The notes under the pieces: model-generated | Told to the model about the DNA's origin: nothing | Database searches by the model: none | Seen by the model: the letters and a program-made list of their open reading frames with translations, nothing else | From: Sphingosinicella sp. BN140058 | GTDB taxonomy: Bacteria > Pseudomonadota > Alphaproteobacteria > Sphingomonadales > Sphingomonadaceae | Assembly: GCF_004135585.1 (NCBI RefSeq) | Contig: NZ_CP035501.1 | Span: 4,659,501-4,723,500 of the forward strand | DNA: 64,000 nt | Direction of reading: 5' to 3' | Shown here: positions 43,614 through 52,004 of the stretch, one piece after another | How the letters are laid out: the number at the start of each line of letters is the position of its first letter | Numbering within the stretch: the stretch's first letter is position 1 | Translations under genes and position numbers: made by a program

Positions 43614-44087
43614 ATGACGACACCGAACCAGCGCTTGAAGATCGCTCGCGCCCGCCGCTTCCCCCGCGCCATCGACGCGGCCAAGGCGCTGGGCATGCCG
43701 GTCGCGACCTACAATCAGCATGAAAATGGTCTGCGAGGATCGGGCAGCATTCCGCGCCGGGCGGCCGAGCGTTATGCCGACTTCTTCGACGTTTCGCTCG
43801 ATTGGCTGCTCACCGGCCGGCAGCCCGATACCGATGTCGACGACCCTCTTCCTACTGAGGGCGAGCTGGAGAAAATGGTGGAAATCGCGATGCTTGAGGT
43901 CCCTGCCGGCGCTCGGCTCGCGGACTTTCCGCATATCGTCGGCCCAGCGCTTCATGCGCAGCTAGTGCAGTATCGAGCTGCTCGCGGAGCGCGGTCGACT
44001 GAGGGCGTAGAGACCGCTCCCGGCAAAGTCGCTCGATCTCGCGCGACCACCAGCTCAGGCGCGAGGGCAGGATCGCGCACGCCATGA
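43614..44087 (+). CDS. XRE family repressor-like protein
   Basis: 157 residues. The N-terminal HTH (about 5-65) reads QRLKIARARRFPRAIDAAKALGMPV and YNQHENGLRG, with the SLDWLLTG end of a phage CI/C2-type DNA-binding domain. The C-terminal part is not a recognisable protease domain and becomes low in quality after about residue 125, where a minus-strand frame overlaps it. It is divergent from the lysis-cassette genes and has an operator directly upstream. Probably the maintenance repressor of the prophage remnant. Confidence 0.75.
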   Translation: MTTPNQRLKIARARRFPRAIDAAKALGMPVATYNQHENGLRGSGSIPRRAAERYADFFDVSLDWLLTGRQPDTDVDDPLPTEGELEKMVEIAMLEVPAGARLADFPHIVGPALHAQLVQYRAARGARSTEGVETAPGKVARSRATTSSGARAGSRTP

Positions 44088-44151
44088 GGCAGCTGGGACA
44101 TGCCGCCTCACAGGCGGGCTCCTGAAGGAGCAGGTGCTTGAGTTCGTCCAC
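43852..44151 (-). CDS. possible small protein overlapping the XRE gene in antisense
   Basis: 99 residues from GTG 44151, with GGAGAG upstream. The N-terminal part looks protein-like (DELKHLLLQEPACEAACPSC, then SWWSREIERLC) with a Cys cluster; the last third overlaps the XRE gene's 3' half. Only one of the two frames need be real in the overlap. No family recognised. Confidence 0.35.
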   Translation of the reverse strand: MDELKHLLLQEPACEAACPSCLMACAILPSRLSWWSREIERLCRERSLRPQSTALREQLDTALAAHEALGRRYAESPRAERRQGPQASRFPPFSPARPQ

Positions 44152-44421
44152 GACTCGACTCTCCCGTTCTCCATATGTTCTACCAACAAGTAGTGAAAAT
44201 CGCAAGCGGGAATGGGTTCCCACCTGACGCTGACGCGCGGCTGAGAAGCAGCAACAGCACAGAAAGACTTCTCGAATGATGCAAAATGCACTTGCCTTCT
44301 CCGCATGGATGAGGCATGGAGGCTGAGATGGTTTCAGGCTGCGGAGAGGCCGACTGAGATCGAGGGCGGCAGCGGCCTCGCCCCGCCGGACGCACGTGTA
44401 TGATCCTGGAGGCGACGACCA
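44152..44421. promoter_or_regulatory. intergenic region with XRE operator copy 2
   Basis: GCAAAATGCACTTGC (44281-44295) matches 14 of 15 bases of the operator in front of the XRE gene, in inverse orientation. It lies between two divergent small genes. Nothing else was recognised in the stretch. Confidence 0.5.
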
Positions 44422-44706
44422 ATGAGACATGCTCCGATCACCACCGATGGGCGCGTGTCACCCCTCGTCTGGGGGATGACGCCGGACGGGCGCAGCGACC
44501 GTGAAAGGCTTCTCGACGCAATCGACCGGCACCTCGCAACGGCGGCGCACTTTGGCGCACTCTGCGCCGGCGGAGGCACGCTCGACGAAGCGGCCTACGC
44601 CGCAGCCGAGAAGGCGCGCGAAGACAGCGAAGCTCAATTGATCAGGCTCGTCGAGGATATCGCACTGGTGCCCTATGATCGCCTGCTCAGGGCGATGACG
44701 GCCTGA
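44422..44706 (+). CDS. small hypothetical protein
   Basis: 94 residues with TGGAGG upstream of the ATG. Mostly helical: RSDRERLLDAIDRHLATAAH and AYAAAEKAREDSEAQLIRL. No family recognised. It is preceded by the second XRE operator, so it may be under prophage repressor control. Confidence 0.6.
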   Translation: MRHAPITTDGRVSPLVWGMTPDGRSDRERLLDAIDRHLATAAHFGALCAGGGTLDEAAYAAAEKAREDSEAQLIRLVEDIALVPYDRLLRAMTA

Positions 44707-44784
44707 TCGGCCGTACCGCCGGACCGAGCGGATCGCCACCATGCACCTCCCTTTTTCACGCAGAGCGGCGAAAGGGCGTGTCTC

Positions 44785-45078
44785 CTATCGATCCAGGCTC
44801 ACCAGCAGGTCTTCGAAACCGAGCGACGCAGTCTCTGCCGGGAGTTCCAGGGCGTGAAAGATGCTGGTCATCGCTTCGCGAGTCTCACGATGCCGGCTCT
44901 CCAATACGGCGTCCTCTGTCCCATTCTCGCCGAACAGCCGGTCCAGATATTGCGAGGCGAGGCGCTGATGCGCTTTCGCGGCTTCGGGCTCGGCGCAGGC
45001 CGCGCATGCTGCTTCGGCTTGAGCGCGCTCGAACAGATAGTCTGAATCCGGAACATCGGACTTTGGAAGAAGGCCCAT
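44785..45078 (-). CDS. small hypothetical protein with a CtrA-type site upstream
   Basis: 97 residues, acidic and helical: SDYLFERAQAEAACAACAEPE and REAMTSIFHALELPAETASL. No signal peptide or membrane segment. The upstream region (45131-45146) carries TTAA-N7-TTAAC, the CtrA box, about 55 bp before the start. I do not recognise the family. Confidence 0.6.
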   Translation of the reverse strand: MGLLPKSDVPDSDYLFERAQAEAACAACAEPEAAKAHQRLASQYLDRLFGENGTEDAVLESRHRETREAMTSIFHALELPAETASLGFEDLLVSLDR

Positions 45079-45130
45079 GGCTCGCCTCTAGCAATACGCA
45101 CACTACCCGTTTACCGATCGCTAACATTGG

Positions 45131-45146
45131 TTAAAAAAAGGTTAAC
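45131..45146. promoter_or_regulatory. candidate CtrA box
   Basis: TTAA (45131-45134), seven bases, TTAAC (45142-45146): an exact TTAA-N7-TTAAC. CtrA is the alphaproteobacterial cell-cycle response regulator. One such site could arise by chance, though AT-rich 16-mers are rare in this DNA. Confidence 0.45.
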
Positions 45147-45374
45147 GGCGCCCTGAAACGGGGACGCCTCGGGGACGCTTCGCTTCGTGCCGGAGGCGTC
45201 GCTGGAAACGCGGCAGCGCCTTCGACTGCTCGGCCCGTGCTCACAGGGAGACCTCTCGACTCCCGCTCGATCCCTGCGGTACCTGCTCGGAGGCCCTGGC
45301 ACTATGATCCTTCGCGCGGGCCATGGCGCGTGCTAGCGGCGTTCCGCGCACCCGGCGCTCGTGGAGACAGCATC

Positions 45375-45803
45375 ATGTTGGCATTGATGGCCACTCTTGC
45401 GGCGATCGCGATCGCTCCGGAGCGCTCCTCGGAGCCCGTAGGCATCTCGGAGGCCGAGCGCGTCGCAGCGGCCCGGGCAGCAGGCTTTCGCCTTCGTGGC
45501 GATGTCATCGCGAACGGGTGCGACGAAGTCGCGGAGATGATCTCGTTCGAGCGGCATGATCTCGACCGTGACGGAACCGGGGAAATCGTCGTTTCCGACG
45601 GGGGCGCGTGCTACGGCGCAGCGGGGGCGATGTTCGTCGTCTTGCGCAAGGTCGGCGGAACTTGGCGCCCGATCCTCTCTGCTCAAGGCATCATGTCCAT
45701 CCTGCCGAGCAGCCACGGCGGCTGGCGCGACATCGAGATTGGCGGTCCGGGCTTCGGAAAGATCCCGGTCGCCCGGTGGAACGGCGCGAAATACGTCCTT
45801 TAG
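45375..45803 (+). CDS. exported hypothetical protein with Asp-rich calcium-like loop
   Basis: 142 residues from ATG 45375 (GGAGA upstream). A short hydrophobic N-terminus (LALMATLAAIAIA) is probably a signal peptide. FERHDLDRDGTGEIVVSDGG is an Asp-rich DxDxDG-type loop, as in EF-hand or FG-GAP-like repeats, followed by a beta-rich region. No family can be named. Confidence 0.6.
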   Translation: MLALMATLAAIAIAPERSSEPVGISEAERVAAARAAGFRLRGDVIANGCDEVAEMISFERHDLDRDGTGEIVVSDGGACYGAAGAMFVVLRKVGGTWRPILSAQGIMSILPSSHGGWRDIEIGGPGFGKIPVARWNGAKYVL

Positions 45804-45833
45804 CGGCTATGTGAGCTCGGAACGCCTGGTGCG

Positions 45834-46028
45834 ATGCTGCAGGAGAACAAGATGCGCACGCGGCTGAGCATTTGCCTCCGCAAGGCGGATTACGCCACCG
45901 CCCGGGAAGCGCTCGAAGCCGCGCGCGGCTACGGCCTTCCGCTCCGGCCCTACCGCTGCGAACGCTGCCGGCGCTTTCACTTGACGAGCCGCACCAAAGG
46001 CAAGTGGCAGCCGAAGCCGCAGGACTAG
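45834..46028 (+). CDS. small zinc-finger-like protein
   Basis: 64 residues, or 58 from the second ATG (45852). The end reads YRCERCRRFHLTSR, a C-x2-C-x4-H knuckle in a basic context. The N-terminal LRKADYATAREALEAARGYG is helical. Small proteins of this plan occur in sphingomonad prophages and chromosomes; function unknown. Confidence 0.6.
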   Translation: MLQENKMRTRLSICLRKADYATAREALEAARGYGLPLRPYRCERCRRFHLTSRTKGKWQPKPQD

Positions 46029-46103
46029 CCGCTCCGCACCCGGAGAGCCAATGACGCCACCGAGCAGGCTTAAGGCCTTGCCGCGACGTTTGAGCGGCGT
46101 GGG

Positions 46104-46514
46104 TCAAGCATGCGCGCGCTGTAGATCCAGCAAGGCGGCGAGCGCGGCTGGCGCGCTCGCCGCCGGTACGAAGACGTGGTCGTGGTGGTAGGCGGCGACC
46201 ATGTTGCACGGGATGTCGCACGCCGCCAGAACCGTGGCAACGGCGGCGGTCAGGCCGACGCCGTCGAGCGCCGAATGGACGTTGAGCGTGATCTGGCACA
46301 TTTCCTGATCTGTCTCGAAGCCGAGGGCCCGTGCCCGCTCGGCGGGCAGCAGGAAGGATTGGCCCTCCGCCTCGACGAACATGCCGATCGCTGCCTCCCG
46401 ACAAGCACGTGCAACCGCTTCGCTGGCGGTGGTGCAGAATATGAAGCGCCCGTTCCGCAGCACCGGATCCATCGCCGCGATCATCGCATCACGATCGCGC
46501 ACCACCTCTTCCAT
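46104..46514 (-). CDS. ACT-domain protein (DUF2241-like)
   Basis: 136 residues from ATG 46514, which has AGAGGAG ten bases upstream. MDPVLRNGRFIFCTTASE starts the DUF2241-type N-terminal part and the C-terminal half is an ACT domain (MCQITLNVHSALDGVGLTAA, then IPCNMVAAYHHDHVFVP). Such proteins are thought to bind small ligands, often amino acids. The frame is open upstream but without a supported start. Divergent from the carboxylesterase. Confidence 0.8.
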   Translation of the reverse strand: MEEVVRDRDAMIAAMDPVLRNGRFIFCTTASEAVARACREAAIGMFVEAEGQSFLLPAERARALGFETDQEMCQITLNVHSALDGVGLTAAVATVLAACDIPCNMVAAYHHDHVFVPAASAPAALAALLDLQRAHA

Positions 46515-46746
46515 CCTCAACGACTCCTCTAGCCATTGCTTGTGTCGCTCGGTCAGCATTCGCACGACCGGCGCCGTGATCAAGTTCGCAGCGCCTTGGT
46601 CGCCGCTGCCTCGGCCGCGGTCACGGGCGGATCGCCGCGACTGCCGGCGAACAGCCTTGATGTGGACCGTGGGCCACGGCCGGGTTCCCGGCGCAAATCG
46701 GCTTGTCCAATGCCGCTCTGTTTCTATGCTGCTTCGACATCGAACG

Positions 46747-48315
46747 ATGGAGGGTGACCTGTTTCGCTTGGCGCTCCGCTTGACCATCTGCCTGGTCGCC
46801 CCCCTCAGCCTGGCGGCGGCCGCACCGCCTTCGGCGGGGCCGGTGGCGACGACCCGCAGCGGCCGCATCGAAGGCATCGATCAGGGCGCGGTCCATGCTT
46901 TTCTCGGCATCCCGTTTGCCGCTGCTCCGGTTGGTCCCGGTCGCTGGCGTGCGCCGCGCCCGGTTGCCGCCTGGAGCGGGGTGCGCTCCGCCCGCACCTC
47001 CGGCGCCAGCTGTTGGCAGGGGGTGACGCCGGAGGGCTTCGGTCCGTGGAGCCCCGAATATGTGGTGCAGGGCGATGTCAGCGAAGACTGCCTGTTCCTC
47101 AACGTCTGGGCACCCGCCGCGGGGAAGGCTCGCCGCCGGCCGGTGCTGGTATGGATACACGGCGGCGGATTCAACTCGGGCTCGGGGGCAGTCCCCATCT
47201 ACGATGGCGGGGCGCTCGCCGCGCGGGGCATCGTCGTGGTGACGATCAACTATCGGGTGAACGTCTTCGGCTTCCTCGCCCACCCGGGCCTCAGCGCGGA
47301 AGCGGGCGCCGCACCCGCCGCGAATTTCGGGCTGCAGGACATGATCGCGGCGCTGCACTGGGTGCGGGACAACGTCTCCGCCTTCGGCGGCGATCCGGGT
47401 CAGGTCACGATCGCCGGTCAGTCGGCAGGGGCGATGGCCGTGCATGCGTTGATCGCCGCACCCTCGGCACGGGGGCTGTTCCAGCGGGCGATCGCGCAAA
47501 GCGGCTTTCCCCGCCCGCTGCCCCTGCCCAGGTTGGCGGAGGCCGAGAAAGAGGGGCTCGCCTTCGGTGCCGAGAAGAAGGCGCTTTCCCTGGCGGCCTT
47601 GCGCGCCCTTCCGGCGGAGGCGCTGCAATCGTCCCGCGGGGCGAATTCCGGTCGCTTCGGGCCGGTGATCGATGGTCGTCTGCTCCCGCAGCCCCTCGGC
47701 GAGGCCCTGCGAAGCGGGCGGGGCGCGGACGTGCCGATGCTCGCCGGATTCACGGCGGACGAGGGAAGCGGGCTTTCCAGCGCCTATGGCGCGCCCGATC
47801 CGGGCATATTGCGGCAGCTCCGGGAGGAGCTTTTCGGTCCGCGGGCGGCAAGTGCCGCGGTGCTCTACCGTGACTCGACCGACGCCGATCGTGCCGAATC
47901 GAACATCCAGCTGCACCGCGATCGCTGGGCGTGGCTGCTCGCAGCATGGGCAAGCGCCAGAAACGGTCGTGCGCCGCTTTATGGCTATCGCTTCACCCGG
48001 GTTGCGCCAGGTCCGCAATCCGCGCGCTGGCGCGCCTTCCATTCCTCGGAGATCCCCTATCTGTTCGGCACCCTCGATGCAGCGCCCGAGCGGGGCTTCA
48101 CTGCCGACGATCACGCCTTCTCCGCGCAGATCGCGGGCTACTGGCTGAACTTCATCAAGACCGGCAATCCCAACGGTGCCGGTTTGCCTGCCTGGCCGGC
48201 ACTGCGCGTCGACGATCCGCGGGTGATGCGGCTTGGCGAACCCCTCGCGCCCGAGCCGCTTCTGGCGCCCCAAAAGCGCGCCTTGCTGCGCAGCGACATG
48301 GGTACGAAGAAATGA
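46747..48315 (+). CDS. exported type-B carboxylesterase
   Basis: About 522 residues from ATG 46747 (46726 is an alternative). Signal peptide at about 1-26. The catalytic set is visible: oxyanion WIHGGGFNSG, nucleophile elbow GQSAGAMAVHAL, the acid in GFTADEGSG and His in FHSSEIPYLFG. EDCLFLNVWAP is the family signature 2. It hydrolyses ester bonds outside the cytoplasm; the substrate is unknown. No clear Shine-Dalgarno sequence. Confidence 0.9.
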   Translation: MEGDLFRLALRLTICLVAPLSLAAAAPPSAGPVATTRSGRIEGIDQGAVHAFLGIPFAAAPVGPGRWRAPRPVAAWSGVRSARTSGASCWQGVTPEGFGPWSPEYVVQGDVSEDCLFLNVWAPAAGKARRRPVLVWIHGGGFNSGSGAVPIYDGGALAARGIVVVTINYRVNVFGFLAHPGLSAEAGAAPAANFGLQDMIAALHWVRDNVSAFGGDPGQVTIAGQSAGAMAVHALIAAPSARGLFQRAIAQSGFPRPLPLPRLAEAEKEGLAFGAEKKALSLAALRALPAEALQSSRGANSGRFGPVIDGRLLPQPLGEALRSGRGADVPMLAGFTADEGSGLSSAYGAPDPGILRQLREELFGPRAASAAVLYRDSTDADRAESNIQLHRDRWAWLLAAWASARNGRAPLYGYRFTRVAPGPQSARWRAFHSSEIPYLFGTLDAAPERGFTADDHAFSAQIAGYWLNFIKTGNPNGAGLPAWPALRVDDPRVMRLGEPLAPEPLLAPQKRALLRSDMGTKK

Positions 48316-48379
48316 CCGGGAGCGGCCTGCTCCGGCAGGTCTGCTGGATGCAGTGTAGGCTGCGATGGGAGGAGGAGAG

Positions 48380-48838
48380 ATGCGCTCGAACGATGATCTT
48401 CGCGCCGAATATCTGCTGATCCAGTCGCAATATGAGGCATATGATCAGCGGGCGCTGACCCTCAAAGGTCTTGCGACGCCGTTGCTCGGCGCCGGTCTGG
48501 CGATCGGCGTGAAGGAGAGCAGCAGCCTGATTCTGCTCGGCACCCTGTTCGTCGCGGCATCGCTCTGGCTGCTGGAGGCGATCTGGAAGAGCTTTCAATA
48601 TTGCTTCGCTGCGAGAATTCGGACTCTCGAAGCCTGGCATCGAGGCGAGGGCGACGAGAACATCCCCGCTTTCCAGATCTTCACCGAGTGGGGCCGCTCG
48701 TGGGGATCGGACTATTCGCGCTGGCAGGCCTTGCCGCCGATCCTGATGCTCCCCTTCGTGGCGCTGCCTTATGCTGCGGTGATCGCGATCTCGCTGTCCG
48801 CCGTCGCCCTCATCGAGCTTGGAGGCCCCGGGAACTGA
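48380..48838 (+). CDS. hypothetical membrane protein
   Basis: 152 residues with GGAGGAGAG before ATG 48380. Two membrane segments in the first half (GLATPLLGAGLAIGV and SLILLGTLFVAASLWLLEAI) and one near the C-terminus (PILMLPFVALPYAAVIAISL). A charged cytoplasmic loop lies between. No family recognised. Confidence 0.75.
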   Translation: MRSNDDLRAEYLLIQSQYEAYDQRALTLKGLATPLLGAGLAIGVKESSSLILLGTLFVAASLWLLEAIWKSFQYCFAARIRTLEAWHRGEGDENIPAFQIFTEWGRSWGSDYSRWQALPPILMLPFVALPYAAVIAISLSAVALIELGGPGN

Positions 48839-48871
48839 GGCGCCGGACGCGTCGATGGCGTTGGATCTTCT

Positions 48872-48935
48872 CCTCCCTGTCCGCGAAGCGGATGGGGAGG
48901 GGGACCGCCGGAGGCGGGGGAGGGGCCTTCCGGCG
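48872..48935. repeat. GC-rich intergenic repeat
   Basis: CTCCCTGTCCGCGAAGCGGA followed by a G-rich run and CCGCCGGAGGCGG resembles the short mosaic repeats found between genes in many sphingomonads. CCTCCCTGTCCGC and GCGGATGGGGAGG can pair. Only one copy was noticed. Confidence 0.4.
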
Positions 48936-49068
48936 CCGAAAGCCCATTAAGCGTACTTCGTACTCTTTTCTCCCCGATCGCCCGGTGCGGCAGTGAGGAT
49001 CGGGATTCCTGGCGCCGCGCCCGCGACAATGGACGAACCGCCCGCTGTGCCTTATTCGGGCGAGCACG

Positions 49069-50031
49069 ATGTCAGATCTCGATTTGCCGATCCGTGTGGC
49101 GGCGCTCTACAAATTCACACCGCTGGAAGACTGCGCCTCGCTCCGTTCGTCGCTCGAGCAGCTGTGCGTGGACGAGGGCATCAAGGGGACGTTGCTGCTC
49201 GCGCACGAAGGGATCAACGGCACGATCGCCGGAACCGACGCCGCCATCGATCGGGTGCTCGAACACGTCCGCACTCTGCCGGGATGCGCCGACATCGAGG
49301 TCAAGGACTCTCGCGCCGCATCGATGCCGTTTCTCCGCATGAAGGTTCGCATCAAGCGCGAGATCGTGACCATGGGAAAGCCCGATGTCGATCCGCTGAG
49401 CGGCACTGGGCATTATGTCGCGCCCTCCGACTGGAATGCGCTGATCGATGATCCCGACACAATCGTGATCGACACGCGCAACGATTATGAGGTGGCCGTC
49501 GGCACGTTCGCCGGTGCGATCGATCCCAGGACCCGGAGCTTCCGCGATTTCCCAGCCTGGTTCGAGGCCAATCGCGCTGCCTTGGACGGGAATGGACAAA
49601 CTGCCCGTCCGAAAATCGCGATGTTCTGCACTGGCGGCATACGCTGCGAGAAGTCGACCGCCTTTCTGAAGTCGCAAGGCCTCGACCAGGTCTATCATCT
49701 GAAGGGCGGCATTCTTGCCTATCTCGAGACGGTGCCGGCCGAGGCAAGCCGCTGGCAGGGCGACTGCTTCGTGTTCGACGAACGGGTAACCGTCGGCCAT
49801 GGTCTGCGACCCGGCGGTTTCGTCCTTTGCCGTGCCTGCCGCATGCCCGTCTCGCCCCAACAGCGGGCCTCGCCGCTGTACCGGGAAGGAGTCAGCTGCC
49901 CGGCCTGCCAGCACGAACGCAGCGATGCCCAGCGGGCGCGCTATGCCGAGCGAGAGCGCCAGGTTCGTCTGGCGGAGGCGCGCGGCATCGCCCATGTCGG
50001 GGCGATCCTGCCCGAGGCCGAGGACGGTTGA
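49069..50031 (+). CDS. trhO: oxygen-dependent tRNA uridine(34) hydroxylase (rhodanese-like)
   Basis: 320 residues. TrhO (YceA) hydroxylates U34 of some tRNAs on the way to cmo5U/mo5U. The N-terminal acylphosphatase-like domain (about 8-95; GTLLLAHEGINGTIAG) is followed by the rhodanese domain (about 125-225) with active-site Cys in MFCTGGIRCEKS. The C-terminal Cys pairs (CRACRMPVS and SCPACQHERS) form a probable zinc site. All match TrhO. Confidence 0.93.
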   Translation: MSDLDLPIRVAALYKFTPLEDCASLRSSLEQLCVDEGIKGTLLLAHEGINGTIAGTDAAIDRVLEHVRTLPGCADIEVKDSRAASMPFLRMKVRIKREIVTMGKPDVDPLSGTGHYVAPSDWNALIDDPDTIVIDTRNDYEVAVGTFAGAIDPRTRSFRDFPAWFEANRAALDGNGQTARPKIAMFCTGGIRCEKSTAFLKSQGLDQVYHLKGGILAYLETVPAEASRWQGDCFVFDERVTVGHGLRPGGFVLCRACRMPVSPQQRASPLYREGVSCPACQHERSDAQRARYAERERQVRLAEARGIAHVGAILPEAEDG

Positions 50032-50133
50032 GCCTCCAGCCGCGGCTCAGCCGACCTGAAGGGCCAATGAAGGCTTGCATCTAGGCCGTCCAGATTGGAT
50101 CGTTGCGCTCCCGATCCTGGTTCCGGAGAACAC

Positions 50134-50742
50134 GTGGCCACACTCTTCCCCGACGGCAAGGCACGCTGCAAATGGGCGGCGGCAGCGCCTGAATTCCTCG
50201 ATTATCACGACCGCGAATGGGGCTTTCCGGTCGCTGAGGATCGCCGCCTGTTCGAAAAGATCTGCCTGGAGGGCTTTCAGTCGGGGCTGAGCTGGCGGAC
50301 CATCCTCGCCAAGCGCGAACGCTTCCGAACCGTCTTTTGCGGCTTCGACTTCGAAGCGGTTGCCGAATTCGGTGGAGCCGATGTCGAGCGTCTGCTCGGC
50401 GATGCCGGCATCGTTCGCCATCGCGGCAAGATCGAGGCGACGATCAACAATGCCCGCCGCGCCGTCGAACTGGTCGAAGAGAAGGGATCGCTCGCGGCGT
50501 ATCTCTGGGGCTTCGAGCCGAGCTCCGAAGCGCAGGTTGCGCCCCAATCCGCATCCACCTCCTCAGCCTCGATCGCAATTTCGAAGGATCTGAAGCGTCG
50601 CGGCTGGCGCTTCGTCGGCCCGACCACGATCTTCGCCTTCATGCAGGCGATGGGGCTCATCAACGATCATGCCGAAGATTGCGTCATCCGCCGCAAAGTC
50701 GCGGAAGCGCGCGCCGACTTCACCCGACCCGCGGTGCGATAG
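50134..50742 (+). CDS. tag: DNA-3-methyladenine glycosylase I
   Basis: 202 residues from GTG 50134, preceded by CCGGAGAAC. Tag removes 3-methyladenine from alkylated DNA. RCKWAAAAPEFLDYHDREWG contains the first zinc-binding Cys and His, and NDHAEDC near the C-terminus the others. FQSGLSWRTILAKRERFR is the family's helix-hairpin-helix region with the base-recognising Trp. The gene stands alone. Confidence 0.92.
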   Translation: MATLFPDGKARCKWAAAAPEFLDYHDREWGFPVAEDRRLFEKICLEGFQSGLSWRTILAKRERFRTVFCGFDFEAVAEFGGADVERLLGDAGIVRHRGKIEATINNARRAVELVEEKGSLAAYLWGFEPSSEAQVAPQSASTSSASIAISKDLKRRGWRFVGPTTIFAFMQAMGLINDHAEDCVIRRKVAEARADFTRPAVR

Positions 50743-51048
50743 GCAGACCGCCCGTACGCGCGGGATGTCGATCGGACCCGTGGCATCACTCACTCTCTCG
50801 CACCACCTGGTTTGCGGCTGCATCTCCTGCGATGTCATGGCAGCGCCCCCGGGTGGCGTGGACGACCTGCCGCACAGATCGACCGCCTAAAAAGCCTCCA
50901 GTGGTGCGGACATGTGTCGCAGGGCGGAACCGAGGGGTGTTCGATCCAGACGAGCCATGAGCGCGATTGATGTCTGCCCCGAGGAATGATGCTTTGTCGT
51001 TGGCTTAGGCATGGGAGATCCCCTTCCCGAACATTCGGGAGGCGGTAA
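50743..51048. other. intergenic region, one doubtful small ORF
   Basis: About 300 bases. A minus-strand frame from 51012 to 50887 would encode 41 residues (MPKPTTKHHSSGQTS start, HMSAPLEAF end) but has no clear ribosome binding site. Nothing else was recognised. Confidence 0.4.
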
Positions 51049-51963
51049 GTGAGACGAAGCAAATGGTTTGCCTTGTGGGTGAGTGCGGCGCTGCTCCAGT
51101 CGTCCGGAGGCGCGCACGAGCGGAGCGATCCGCTGCTGCAGCCGATCGAACCCGAATATGCCAAGCGCTGGCTGGTGTCGCAGCCGCCGGCCCGCATCTA
51201 CGGGAATACCTTTCTTGTCGGCTTCGCCGGGCTCAACGTGGCGCTGATCCGGACACGTTCGGGCCTGATCCTGATCGACGGCAGCGTGCCGCAGGGCGTC
51301 GCCGCATTGGAACGCAACATTCGCAGCCTCGGATTCGATCCCAAGGACATCAAGCTGATCCTCAGTACCGAACCGCATTGGGATCATGCCGGCGGCCTCG
51401 CCGCGCTCGCCCGGGACACGGGCGCGGTGGTGGTGGCCGCGCCTGCCGCCGCGGAAGTGCTCCGCAGGGGGCGGAGCGCGGCCGACGATCCCCAGGCGGC
51501 CTGGCTCGCGCCCTATCCGGCTGTCGCGCGGGTTCGGTCGATCGCCGGCGGAAAGACGCTGCGCCTCGGCGAGGTGACGGTCACGGCGGTGGCGACGCCC
51601 GGTCACACGCCGGGAAGTATGAGCTGGACGTGGGATTCGTGTGAAGCCGGGCGCTGCGTGCGGATCGTGTTCGGGGCGAGTCTGAGGCCGATCGCAGCGG
51701 AAAGCTATCGCTTCTCGAGCCCGGCACGCGCCTCCGCGCTGGCCGCGTTCCGCCGCTCCTTCGCGACCTTGCGAACGATATCGTGCGGCATCCTTCTGAC
51801 CGCGCATCCGGATCAATCCGGCGGCGATCTCAAGTTCGCGCAGCTGCAGCGACAACGCGATCCCAATCCGTTCCTCGATCCCGTCGCCTGTCGCGCCTAC
51901 GCCGACCGCTACGAACGCCTGCTCGACAAACGCCTCGCCGACGAAGCCGCTGGGAGCTTCTGA
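51049..51963 (+). CDS. subclass B3 metallo-beta-lactamase-like hydrolase
   Basis: 304 residues from GTG 51049 (GGGAGG upstream). Signal peptide at about 1-22. It follows the B3 plan: AGLNVALIRTRSGLILIDGS, then zinc motif EPHWDHAGG, TPGHTPGSMSW (His196 equivalent), GASL (Ser221 region) and LTAHPDQSGG (His263 equivalent). The first ligand, His116 in most B3 enzymes, is Glu108 here, while His110, Asp112 and His113 remain. GOB enzymes have Gln there. It may still hydrolyse beta-lactams or act on another substrate. Isolated gene. Confidence 0.87.
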   Translation: MRRSKWFALWVSAALLQSSGGAHERSDPLLQPIEPEYAKRWLVSQPPARIYGNTFLVGFAGLNVALIRTRSGLILIDGSVPQGVAALERNIRSLGFDPKDIKLILSTEPHWDHAGGLAALARDTGAVVVAAPAAAEVLRRGRSAADDPQAAWLAPYPAVARVRSIAGGKTLRLGEVTVTAVATPGHTPGSMSWTWDSCEAGRCVRIVFGASLRPIAAESYRFSSPARASALAAFRRSFATLRTISCGILLTAHPDQSGGDLKFAQLQRQRDPNPFLDPVACRAYADRYERLLDKRLADEAAGSF

Positions 51964-52004
51964 TCTGAATCAGGCAAATATCGCCCGGACCTGCTGCAAA
52001 CCAG

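Noticed and set aside
49072..49995. Minus-strand frame opposite trhO
   Set aside because: Antisense shadow; trhO has intact catalytic and zinc motifs.
50887..51012. 41-codon minus-strand ORF considered as a peptide precursor
   Set aside because: No clear ribosome binding site, no maturation genes nearby, and no acidic residue at the position a lasso ring would need.
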